This document shows, piece after piece, positions 8,935 through 17,474 of a stretch of 64,000 bases of DNA. The notes beneath the pieces were generated by a model. That model had not been told where the DNA came from, made no database searches, and worked only from the letters and a program-made list of their open reading frames with translations. The position numbers and the translations under genes were made by a program. Source of the DNA: Arthrobacter cryoconiti (GTDB taxonomy: Bacteria > Actinomycetota > Actinomycetes > Actinomycetales > Micrococcaceae); the NCBI RefSeq assembly GCF_020905375.1, contig NZ_JAJJBU010000003.1:372001-436000 (forward strand), given 5' to 3'. Position 1 is the first letter of the stretch, and each line of letters opens with the position of its first letter.

Positions 8935-11900
8935 ATGTCAATAAGGTCGTTGTCGGCCAAAATCGTGCCCCGCAGGCGTTTTCTCGCTGCAACGGGCATG
9001 GTGGCGGCACTGGTGACGGTGGTTGCTGGTGCCATCATTTACCCGGGATTCGTCACGACAGATGTGGTTCTGAACGACGGAAGCGTCTGGGTCACCAACC
9101 GTTCAGCAAACATGGTGGGTCACCTCAACGCCCAGTCCAAGGTTCTTGATGGTGGTTTCACGGCTACCACCGAAAACTTCAACGTCCTTCAGCAAGCAGC
9201 CACGGTGTTCATGGACAATGACTCCGGCACACTGCTTAATCCAGTGGACGTCTCCACCATGGCCTTGGGCCAGGACACTGCCATGACGGGCACGAAAAAG
9301 ATCTCACTGGGCAGCACCCTCGTGGCGTTCGCCGATTCCGCTGCCGGGAAGGTGTGGCTAGTACCCACAGCCAGCGTCGCCTCGTTTGATCAAAAGAGCA
9401 GTAAACCCACTTTGACTGACATCCCCAACGCGGCCGCCGTCGTCGTTCCAGGTGCTGAAAACACCAGTACGGTGTTCGTTCTGAACCCACAAGCCGGAGA
9501 ACTGCTGACATTGACGGTGGGAGCGGACGCGCAGGTGAGCACCCAGTCAAAGGCAACCATTGCGGGGCTGCCAAAGGTTGGGAACCTACAGCTGACGGCC
9601 GTGGGGGGCCGGGCAGCAGTGCTGGACCCGGAGTCAGGGACCCTGTTTTTGCCCAACGGCAAGACATCACATGTTGACAATGCCAAAGGGTCCTTGATCC
9701 AGCAGCCCAGTGCTTCCGGCGACGCCGTAGCCGTGGAAACTGCCACGGGACTCCTACTCCAGCCGCTCGACGGCGGCCAAGGAGAACTGGCCTCCTTGTC
9801 TGGAACCGGTACGCCCATTGCGCCGGTGCAACAGCGAGGCTGCGTTCATGCGGCATGGACCGGGGTCAACAAGTATCTCTTCTATTGCCCCGGAGCTGAC
9901 TCGAAGCCCACACCCATCCCCAAGGCGGGCGCGCAGTCACGATTGGTGTTTCGTCAAAATCGGGACGTGGTGGTGCTCAATGACATGACCGGCGGCGACG
10001 TCTGGCTGATCAATCAAAACATGCAACTGGTCAATAACTGGGATGACATCAAGGCGGATCTGACCAAGGCGGATGACCCCAACAAAGACTCCACCGACCC
10101 CAATGTGGTGAACACTTTGCCGGATAGGACAAAACCTAACCGCCCGCCAGTGGCGGTGGCGGACACTTTTGGGGTGCGGGCCGGCGTCACCACGGTGCTG
10201 CCCATCCTCTTCAACGATTCTGACCCTGACGGGGACGTCTTGACTGCCCATCCGGCTACCGAGAAGTTGGGAATCGGAGAATTGCAGTCCATCTATGGGG
10301 GCACCGGTTTGCAAGTTGTGGTCCCTGCCGGCACCCCTGCAAAGACCGAAACCTTTAGTTACACCGCCGACGACGGTCGGGGCGGCACCGCCACCGCGCC
10401 GGTTAGCGTGCGAGTGGTGCCGGATAGCGAAAATTCGCCTCCCGTCTCGCTGCGTCCCACTTCCATGGTGGTGGTACAGGGACAATCGATCGCTCAAAAT
10501 GTCCTGGCTGATATGACGGACCCCGACGGCGACAGTATTTTCTTGGTTGGGGCTAAAGCAGGTGACGACTCGGCAGAGGTGAAGTTCACTCCGGACGGCG
10601 AACTGACGTACCTCGACAACGGTCAGAGCATTGGCGCCAAAACCGTCACGGTGTCTGTCTCCGACAATAGGGCGGTGACGGAAAAGAAGATATCGGTGAA
10701 TATTAAGCCTGGGGGAGTGCCGCCGGTGGCCAATGCCGACCACGTTCGAGTGGTGGTGGGCCAAACTGCTGTTGTTGCTCCGCTAAAAAATGATCAGGAT
10801 CCCGGTGGCGGCGAGCTTCGCCTGGCAAGCGTCGACAAACCCAACTTGGGCACGGCTTCACCGATTGCAGATAACGGAACTTTCACCTTCACCTCAGGCA
10901 CAGCGGGAGTGGCGTACCTGAACTACCAGGTGACAAATGGCCCGCAAAGCTCCACGGGGTTGATCCGGATCGACGTGGTGGCCGCGGATGAAGCGCTGGC
11001 CCCGGTAGCCGTGAAAGACACCGCCATGATGCCTACAGGCGGCACAGTGCTGGTGGATGTACTGGGCAATGACAGTGATCCTGCTGGTGGCATTCTGGTG
11101 GTGAAGGGAGTGGACGTCCCGGCGAACGCGGGTATTTCTGTCACTGTTCTGGACCACAAAATAGTCAAAATCACCGACCTCCGTAGCAACGGTGTGCCCT
11201 TGACGATCAATTACACGGTCGCCAATGGTTACGGCACCGCTGTGGGTAGCATCGCCGTGGTCCAAATTCCGGCACCCACCACCCTGGCGCCCCCGGTGGC
11301 CAAGGCGGACGTCGCCACGGTGCGCGTGGGCGACGTCGTTCGCATTCCGGTGCTGGCCAACGATTCGGACCCCAATGGGGATCTTCTTAAGCATCCAGAG
11401 ATCACCCAGAGCCCGGACAGCTCCGTCGGTAAATTATGGGTGGATGAAGACTCCCTGCGCTTTTTAGCCGGGACGACTGCCGGAACGTTCTCCGCTATCT
11501 ACAAAATCACAAACTCTTCCGGACAATCCGATTCGGCCGCAGTGAGCATCCACGTGCTGGCGTCCGACCCGCAACGGAACCTTCCCCCGGCACCGAAAAA
11601 TGTGGAGGGCCGGGTGCTGGCAGGATCAAGTACACGTATCCAAATCCCGCTTGATGGTATTGACCCTGACGGTGACTCAGTGCAGTTGATGGGCGTAGAC
11701 ACGGCCCCGCAATTGGGGACTGCAATTGCTGGCAACGGCTTTATCACCTACACGGCTGCCGGCAACTCTGCCGGCACGGACTCGTTCACTTACAAGGTCA
11801 AGGACAGCTTGGGTGCGGAAGCGGTGGGAAACATCCAAGTTGGAGTGGCACCAGTAGATCGCGTCAACCATCCACCCAAAACAGAAGATGACTTCATTAC

Positions 11901-14900
11901 CATCCGACCCGGGCGCCAGGTGGCACTGGACGTCCTACTCAACGATGCTGACCCTGACGGGGACATACTAGCCCTACAAAAGGACGGCTTTTCCGACCCC
12001 GCCGAAATGAAACCATCGATCACCAAACAGGGCCGGGTGCTTCTGCGCGCACCTACGACTCCTGGCATCAGCACCCTGGGCTACACAGTGTCCGACCCCT
12101 CTGGAGCAACGGCGAAGGGCACCGTCCACGTCACTGTCACCGCGGATGCGCCTCTCCGTGCACCCATCGCTCGCGATGACAGCGTTTCGGCTGCGGAAGC
12201 GCTGGGTAAGAACACTGTGGATGTGCCTGTACTGAAAAACGATGAAGATCCTGACGGTGTCGCAGACGCCCTGAAAGTCACTCTCACCCGCCCCACAGAG
12301 AGCGCCAGCGTGCTGGGCGACGGTCTGATCCGAGTGAACTTGACGGCGGCCCCCCAAATGATCCCGTACACGGTTACTGATCAAGACAAGCTCAGCGCCA
12401 CCGCCATCATTTGGGTCCCGGGAACTGACCAGCAATACCCCGTTTTGAAAAAGTCCGAACCCATCAAACTAGTGGCAGGAACCTCCGCCACATTGAAACT
12501 CAACGACTACGTCAAGGTCAGGGATGGGCATACCCCGCGGATCACGCAGGCGGACAAGGTAAAGCTCATAGGCGCCCCGTCGGAGAAATCAATTACGGCC
12601 GACGGCGGCGGCATCACTTACGCGGCCAACAAAGAATTCTATGGTCCAGGCTCGATCACCTTTGAGGTCACAGACGGTACGGGTCCAGATGACCCGGCGG
12701 GGCTCAAATCCACCCTGACAGTCATGACGGAGGTGACACCTGCTCCCGCCACCAACCTGCCTCCAACGGTTACCGGCACCCAGCTTGAAGTTGCGCAATT
12801 GGAAACGGCCACCTTGGACCTGTCAAAGTTGGCGAAGGATCCCGAAAACGATGCCCTGACGTTCAAGCTCTCAGGTGCCAAGCCCGAACAGGTCACGGCC
12901 GAGGTCAAGGGCTCGCAGCTGAGCGTGAAGAGCAGCAATGACGCGGTTTTGGGTGCAGTGTACGAGCTCGGCTTTGAGGTCTCCGACGGTAAGAGCAGCC
13001 CCGTCAAGTCCACCGTGGCATTGCGTATTACGTCCTCCACAAAACCGCTGGCGGTTGCCAATGAGGACGTTGTCCCCGACGCGCAAGCCGGCCGCAAGGA
13101 AACTGTCGACGTGTTGGCCAATGACACCAATCCGTTCCCCGACACGCCCCTGAAATTGGTGGACGTCAAACTTGTCACCGGGGCCTCTGGCACCACTGTG
13201 GAAAAACTCGCTGACAAAGTGGTGGTGGGAGCGCCTGAGAGCTTCACCGGCAATGTGGTGGTCTCCTACACAGTGGAAGACAAAACGGGGGATCATGGCC
13301 GCTGGGTCGATGGCCGCATCACGTTGAATGTGAAGGGAAAACCTGCCGTGCCACCGGCGCCTCGAGTCCAGGAAATCCAGAGCAAAGCGGTGATGCTGCA
13401 GTGGGGGACACCCGTGGACAATGGCTCACCGCTGACCGGCTATACGGTGTTGAAGAGCGACGGCGGCAGCCAGGACTGTGCGAGCAACACGTGCATGATC
13501 ACCGGACTGACGAACGCAGTAGCCTACACCTTCACCGTCAGCGCCAAGAACGCAGTGGGCAGTTCCGCATACTCCCGGGCCTCTGCCCCTGCAACACCGG
13601 ATGCTTCACCGGCGACTCCGGCTCCACCCACCGTAAAGCGTGGAGATAATGAACTGACATTGGGGTGGGTGACGCCGGTGGGTGAGTACTCGGCGGTGAA
13701 GAGCTACAACGTGCAAATTTCTCCCGCCCCGCCCGGACAGAACCCGCAAAAAAGTGCTGTCACGGGTAACTCTTTGACGTGGACCGGGCTCCGCAACGGC
13801 ACGGAGTACACCTTCCGGGTGCAGGCGGTAAATAATGCCCCGGAGCCATCAGCATGGAGCCAATACTCCCAAGCTGGGAAGCCCGCTGGTAAGCCGCTAA
13901 CTCCCGGAGCCCCCACGCTGTCTGTGGTGAGCACAGTGGGCGCTACCAATCAGGTCAAGCTCGATTGGGTGCAGCCGGACCTCAACGGTGGCGTCCTGAA
14001 AAACTATTCATTGACCAAGTATCTGGATGGAGTTTCCCAAGGGGTCACTACTACCACAATGCCCACAGCCACCGTTTCCCTGCCCAATGGCACCGGCAGT
14101 TATACCTTCGCCGTGGCGGTTTCCACGGAAGTCGATATCTCCGATCTGAGCCCGCGTTCCAATGCCCGGCGTTCAGTTAGCGAGCCGGGAACTGTCACCG
14201 GGCTGGGCATCGCGCCTGCCAACACGGGTGCCGCCGGTGGGGCGTTCACCGTGAACTTTGCCCCTCCCAGCGGTGCCGCGTTGGGCGGTTCCACGCCGGG
14301 CGAACTGAGCTACTGGGCCCAAGTCGGTGGGCGCGCGCCTGAGCGGGTAGTCCCCGGCGGAACCGTTGCCGCCACCAACGGTCAGAGCGTATCGGTTCAG
14401 GTCTATGTCACCTCTAGCGCCACCACTGAACAAGGCAAGAGCGTCACGTCCAACGCAGCCGCTGCCTACGGTATAGCTGGCACTCCTGGGATCACGGCCA
14501 CTAATGGCGGGCAAGGGGACACCAGCATGCGCTATTCGTGGTCGGCTCCGGGCGCCAACACAGACTCCACGGCCGTCCGCATTGACGAAGGTGGAGGCTT
14601 TGGTGGCTGGATCACTGCCAAGAGTGGAAACGGTCAAGTGAATCTGGGCACGGCGAATACCGCGCGGACCATCAAGATTCAATCGAAGAATTCAAAGGGT
14701 GATTTAGGCCAAGTCTCGGAGGCTACAGGATCCAGCGGACCGCCTGTTCCGTTCACCGTCCGCCCGGATCCGGGAGCGGCGAAGAACTCCTGCACTGTTC
14801 CCAGGAGCGGGGGCGCCTACTACTTTGATGGCAGCGTTTCCCCGGCAACCTGCAACGGTACGGTGAACAATTCCGATAATCCGGGCGGACAGTGGCTCAG

Positions 14901-15048
14901 CTATGGCGACGGTGCCGTCACGGTTGATTCCTGTAGTCCAGTGTGGAATACCTCTGGCAACTGGTACCGGATCAGCAGTGGTCGGCTTGCCGGCAATTAC
15001 GTCCGCCCGCCCACCGTCAATACTGTCACCGGGACACCGCCATGTTGA
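8935..15048 (+). CDS. Giant Ig-like/cadherin-like and fibronectin type III surface protein, copy 3 (2037 aa)
   Basis: I start at ATG 8935, which has TAAGGA six bases upstream; the TTG just before it (8932) is less likely. The layout matches copy 2 almost module for module: N-terminal helix (after PRRRFLAA), propeller-like head with the same motifs (YPGF, DVVLNDGSVWVTN, VGHLN.QSKVLDGGF), about eleven Ig/cadherin-like repeats, five FN3 repeats and a cap with four cysteines ending in TPPC. The head and shaft are closely similar to copy 2. The last ~300 residues differ strongly, keeping only the cysteines and an SH3-like WYRIS…YVRP pattern. The gene ends 115 bp before the MoxR operon on the same strand and probably belongs to the same system. 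Confidence 0.93.
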   Translation: MSIRSLSAKIVPRRRFLAATGMVAALVTVVAGAIIYPGFVTTDVVLNDGSVWVTNRSANMVGHLNAQSKVLDGGFTATTENFNVLQQAATVFMDNDSGTLLNPVDVSTMALGQDTAMTGTKKISLGSTLVAFADSAAGKVWLVPTASVASFDQKSSKPTLTDIPNAAAVVVPGAENTSTVFVLNPQAGELLTLTVGADAQVSTQSKATIAGLPKVGNLQLTAVGGRAAVLDPESGTLFLPNGKTSHVDNAKGSLIQQPSASGDAVAVETATGLLLQPLDGGQGELASLSGTGTPIAPVQQRGCVHAAWTGVNKYLFYCPGADSKPTPIPKAGAQSRLVFRQNRDVVVLNDMTGGDVWLINQNMQLVNNWDDIKADLTKADDPNKDSTDPNVVNTLPDRTKPNRPPVAVADTFGVRAGVTTVLPILFNDSDPDGDVLTAHPATEKLGIGELQSIYGGTGLQVVVPAGTPAKTETFSYTADDGRGGTATAPVSVRVVPDSENSPPVSLRPTSMVVVQGQSIAQNVLADMTDPDGDSIFLVGAKAGDDSAEVKFTPDGELTYLDNGQSIGAKTVTVSVSDNRAVTEKKISVNIKPGGVPPVANADHVRVVVGQTAVVAPLKNDQDPGGGELRLASVDKPNLGTASPIADNGTFTFTSGTAGVAYLNYQVTNGPQSSTGLIRIDVVAADEALAPVAVKDTAMMPTGGTVLVDVLGNDSDPAGGILVVKGVDVPANAGISVTVLDHKIVKITDLRSNGVPLTINYTVANGYGTAVGSIAVVQIPAPTTLAPPVAKADVATVRVGDVVRIPVLANDSDPNGDLLKHPEITQSPDSSVGKLWVDEDSLRFLAGTTAGTFSAIYKITNSSGQSDSAAVSIHVLASDPQRNLPPAPKNVEGRVLAGSSTRIQIPLDGIDPDGDSVQLMGVDTAPQLGTAIAGNGFITYTAAGNSAGTDSFTYKVKDSLGAEAVGNIQVGVAPVDRVNHPPKTEDDFITIRPGRQVALDVLLNDADPDGDILALQKDGFSDPAEMKPSITKQGRVLLRAPTTPGISTLGYTVSDPSGATAKGTVHVTVTADAPLRAPIARDDSVSAAEALGKNTVDVPVLKNDEDPDGVADALKVTLTRPTESASVLGDGLIRVNLTAAPQMIPYTVTDQDKLSATAIIWVPGTDQQYPVLKKSEPIKLVAGTSATLKLNDYVKVRDGHTPRITQADKVKLIGAPSEKSITADGGGITYAANKEFYGPGSITFEVTDGTGPDDPAGLKSTLTVMTEVTPAPATNLPPTVTGTQLEVAQLETATLDLSKLAKDPENDALTFKLSGAKPEQVTAEVKGSQLSVKSSNDAVLGAVYELGFEVSDGKSSPVKSTVALRITSSTKPLAVANEDVVPDAQAGRKETVDVLANDTNPFPDTPLKLVDVKLVTGASGTTVEKLADKVVVGAPESFTGNVVVSYTVEDKTGDHGRWVDGRITLNVKGKPAVPPAPRVQEIQSKAVMLQWGTPVDNGSPLTGYTVLKSDGGSQDCASNTCMITGLTNAVAYTFTVSAKNAVGSSAYSRASAPATPDASPATPAPPTVKRGDNELTLGWVTPVGEYSAVKSYNVQISPAPPGQNPQKSAVTGNSLTWTGLRNGTEYTFRVQAVNNAPEPSAWSQYSQAGKPAGKPLTPGAPTLSVVSTVGATNQVKLDWVQPDLNGGVLKNYSLTKYLDGVSQGVTTTTMPTATVSLPNGTGSYTFAVAVSTEVDISDLSPRSNARRSVSEPGTVTGLGIAPANTGAAGGAFTVNFAPPSGAALGGSTPGELSYWAQVGGRAPERVVPGGTVAATNGQSVSVQVYVTSSATTEQGKSVTSNAAAAYGIAGTPGITATNGGQGDTSMRYSWSAPGANTDSTAVRIDEGGGFGGWITAKSGNGQVNLGTANTARTIKIQSKNSKGDLGQVSEATGSSGPPVPFTVRPDPGAAKNSCTVPRSGGAYYFDGSVSPATCNGTVNNSDNPGGQWLSYGDGAVTVDSCSPVWNTSGNWYRISSGRLAGNYVRPPTVNTVTGTPPC

Positions 15049-15163
15049 CCCGTTTCACGCTTTGCACGTAGCTAAGCAAATGTTTGGATAAACTAGTGCA
15101 GGTTTTCCAGGTCTTCTTGACCAACCATGAACGCCAAGAACCACCAATGAAAGAGGAAAAACT

Positions 15164-16135
15164 ATGTCCATGACGCCGGAACAGGCTACTTGGTTCGCCG
15201 GAACCTTTGAGAAGCTGGTTGCTAACGTAGGGCAGGCCGTCCTGGGTAAGTCCCATGTAGTCAGCCTCACGCTTGCTGCCATGTTGGCGGAAGGACACGT
15301 CCTGTTCGAGGATGCCCCGGGGACAGGCAAGACCATGTTGGCGCGGGCTCTGTCAGCCACAGTCAAAGGTACTCACTCGCGTATCCAGTTCACACCCGAT
15401 CTGCTTCCCTCCGACGTCACGGGTGTGACCATTTATGACCAAAAGACGCAGGTCTTTGAGTTTCACAAGGGACCCATCTTCGCGACGATTGTCCTCGCAG
15501 ATGAAATCAACCGTGCCTCGCCGAAGACGCAGTCAGCACTTCTGGAAGTCATGGAAGAATCTCGTGTCACGGTCGATGGCACCACCTATGAGGCTGGCCG
15601 GCCGTTCATGGTACTAGCCACCCAAAACCCCATCGAACAGGCCGGTACATACCGCCTGCCCGAAGCCCAGTTGGACCGCTTCTTGATCAAGACCTCCATT
15701 GGCTATCCGGACCACGCCTCCACTGTTCAACTGCTCTCCGGTTCCAGCCAGCGTGACCGCACCTCCACCATGACGGCAATCATCACGCCAGCGGCTGTGG
15801 CAGAAATGGCTGATCTTGCCTCGACCGCACACACCGACGCCGCGGTGTTGGAATACGTTTCACGTCTGTGCGAAGAAACCCGCAACGCACCCGAAACCCG
15901 CCTGGGAGTTTCGGTCCGTGGCGCCATTGCCATGGTGCGCCTAGCTAAGGTGTGGGCTGCCTCCAAGGGCCGGCATTACGTGCTCCCTGATGACATCAAG
16001 GAGCTGGCACCTTACGTGTGGACGCACCGTTTCGTCATGGATCCCGAAGCTGAATTTGCCGGAGCTACACCTGAGGTGGTGCTGGCCCGTGTTCTGGCCG
16101 AAGTAGCTGCCCCGCAGCAGCGCGCTGGAGTCTGA
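15164..16135 (+). CDS. MoxR-family AAA+ ATPase
   Basis: This 323-residue protein is a MoxR ATPase, a chaperone-like AAA+ that remodels partner proteins. Walker A is EDAPGTGKT (about residues 49-57) and Walker B is VLADEIN with D113-E114. The sensor region TQNPIEQ and the MoxR-typical PEAQLDRFL are intact, with an AAA lid domain at the C-terminus. An AAAGAGG ribosome site precedes the ATG. It is the first gene of the coupled operon that runs to the FtsK/EssC-like gene. It lies seven bases before a DUF58 gene, its usual partner. Its substrate here is unknown. Confidence 0.95.
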   Translation: MSMTPEQATWFAGTFEKLVANVGQAVLGKSHVVSLTLAAMLAEGHVLFEDAPGTGKTMLARALSATVKGTHSRIQFTPDLLPSDVTGVTIYDQKTQVFEFHKGPIFATIVLADEINRASPKTQSALLEVMEESRVTVDGTTYEAGRPFMVLATQNPIEQAGTYRLPEAQLDRFLIKTSIGYPDHASTVQLLSGSSQRDRTSTMTAIITPAAVAEMADLASTAHTDAAVLEYVSRLCEETRNAPETRLGVSVRGAIAMVRLAKVWAASKGRHYVLPDDIKELAPYVWTHRFVMDPEAEFAGATPEVVLARVLAEVAAPQQRAGV

Positions 16136-16142
16136 GGAAAAA

Positions 16143-17474
16143 ATGAGTCTCAAATCCAGCGCAGGAAAGGCCCGTGCAGTCCTGGCGCGGCCATTCCACC
16201 GCAACGGTGCCCCCACGGCGCTGCACCCCACCTCGCTATGGGCGGAGGCGGTCAAAGTGGTCCGGCTTTACCTCGCTCCCGTGTGGGACAAGTTCGCGAG
16301 CTGGTCGGGTCGCTATGTCAGGCCAGTGGTGTCCAGTGTCAGTGCCCTGGGCGCTGTGGTGATTGGCGCCGTCGTACTGCTGTGGATCCTTGGGGCTAGC
16401 TTTGGCTGGCAGGAAGCCAAGGTTGCCGCGCTGTTGGGATCGTTGCTGGTGCTGATCGCTATCGCTTTCATCGTGGGATCGTCCATGTACGCGGTGACGC
16501 TGGATTTGGCGCGCACACGGGTTGCCGTCGGGGATAACGCGGTGGGCAGTATTGCCGTCACCAACACTTCCCCCCGCCCTGTGTTACCCGCAGCTCTTGA
16601 ATTGCCCGTGGGGCGTGCGACGGCGCTGTTTCACCTACCGAGGATGAAGCCGGGTGCCGTGCACGAGGACCTCTTCACCATTCCGACCACCCGACGGGCA
16701 GTAATTACCGTGGGACCCGTCCGCTCTGTTCGTGCCGATCCGTTGTATCTGCTGCGCCGTCAGGTTCTGTGGACAGAGCCCACCGAGCTGTTTGTGCACC
16801 CGCGCACCACCGCTCTGGACGGACCCGCGGCGGGCTTCCTGAAAGACTTGGAGGGCTTGCCCACCAAGGAACTTTCCAATGCTGATATTGCCTTCCATGC
16901 TTTGCGAGACTATGTCCCAGGGGATGACCGCCGTCATATTCACTGGAAAACAACTGCCCGCACGGGAAAGATGATGGTCCGCCAATTCGAGGAAACCCGA
17001 CGGGCTCACATGGCAGTGGCCCTGTCGGTGAACACAGACGAATATGAACGCGACGAGGACTTTGAATTGGCCATCAGCGCCGCCGCCTCCCTGGGCCGGC
17101 AAGCCATCAAGGAAGCGCGTGAGCTCAGCGTAGTCACCCAGTCCGGGCCCATCCGCTGCGAGACCGGCAAAAACATGCTCGATGACATGACGAGGCTGGC
17201 CGGTTCAACCCGTCGAGGGACGGCTTTGCAACTGGCGCGTTCTTTGGCGGACAGCGTCCCCAACGCCTCCGTGGTGTTCTTTGTAGTGGGCTCGAAGGTG
17301 ACGCCATCACAACTGCGCAGCGCCGCCGCGTCCGTGCCACCAGGTGTGCGTTCCTTCGCCATCCGCTGCTATAGCGGAGCGCAGTCCGCCCGTGCCAATA
17401 TTGCCGATCTGACCGTACTGACCCTGGGTGACCTAGGGGACCTGGCAGCTGTCCTGAGGAAGGCGATTGCATGA
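16143..17474 (+). CDS. DUF58 domain membrane protein
   Basis: A 443-residue protein with two membrane helices near residues 60-120, then a beta-rich segment and the DUF58 signature DYVPGDDRRHIHWKTTAR (about residues 258-275). DUF58 proteins often have a von Willebrand A-like fold and pair genetically with MoxR ATPases and transglutaminase-like proteins, as here. GAGG before the ATG is the ribosome site. The stop overlaps the next start by four bases (ATGA), implying translational coupling. The biochemical role of DUF58 is not established. Confidence 0.93.
   Translation: MSLKSSAGKARAVLARPFHRNGAPTALHPTSLWAEAVKVVRLYLAPVWDKFASWSGRYVRPVVSSVSALGAVVIGAVVLLWILGASFGWQEAKVAALLGSLLVLIAIAFIVGSSMYAVTLDLARTRVAVGDNAVGSIAVTNTSPRPVLPAALELPVGRATALFHLPRMKPGAVHEDLFTIPTTRRAVITVGPVRSVRADPLYLLRRQVLWTEPTELFVHPRTTALDGPAAGFLKDLEGLPTKELSNADIAFHALRDYVPGDDRRHIHWKTTARTGKMMVRQFEETRRAHMAVALSVNTDEYERDEDFELAISAAASLGRQAIKEARELSVVTQSGPIRCETGKNMLDDMTRLAGSTRRGTALQLARSLADSVPNASVVFFVVGSKVTPSQLRSAAASVPPGVRSFAIRCYSGAQSARANIADLTVLTLGDLGDLAAVLRKAIA

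Noticed and set aside
8935-9055. Twin-arginine-like RRRFLAA at the start of giant protein copy 3
   Set aside because: Copy 2 has RSKKAMG at the same place, so the motif is not conserved in the family; a Sec-type signal anchor is simpler.
2-15048. Sortase-anchored (LPXTG) surface proteins
   Set aside because: No LPXTG-like motif, hydrophobic tail or positively charged end occurs; all three end in Pro-x-Cys, and no sortase gene is present.
15062-15094. Promoter for the MoxR operon (TTGCAC with TAAACT)
   Set aside because: The spacing is 21 bases, too long for a standard promoter, so I do not list it as a feature.
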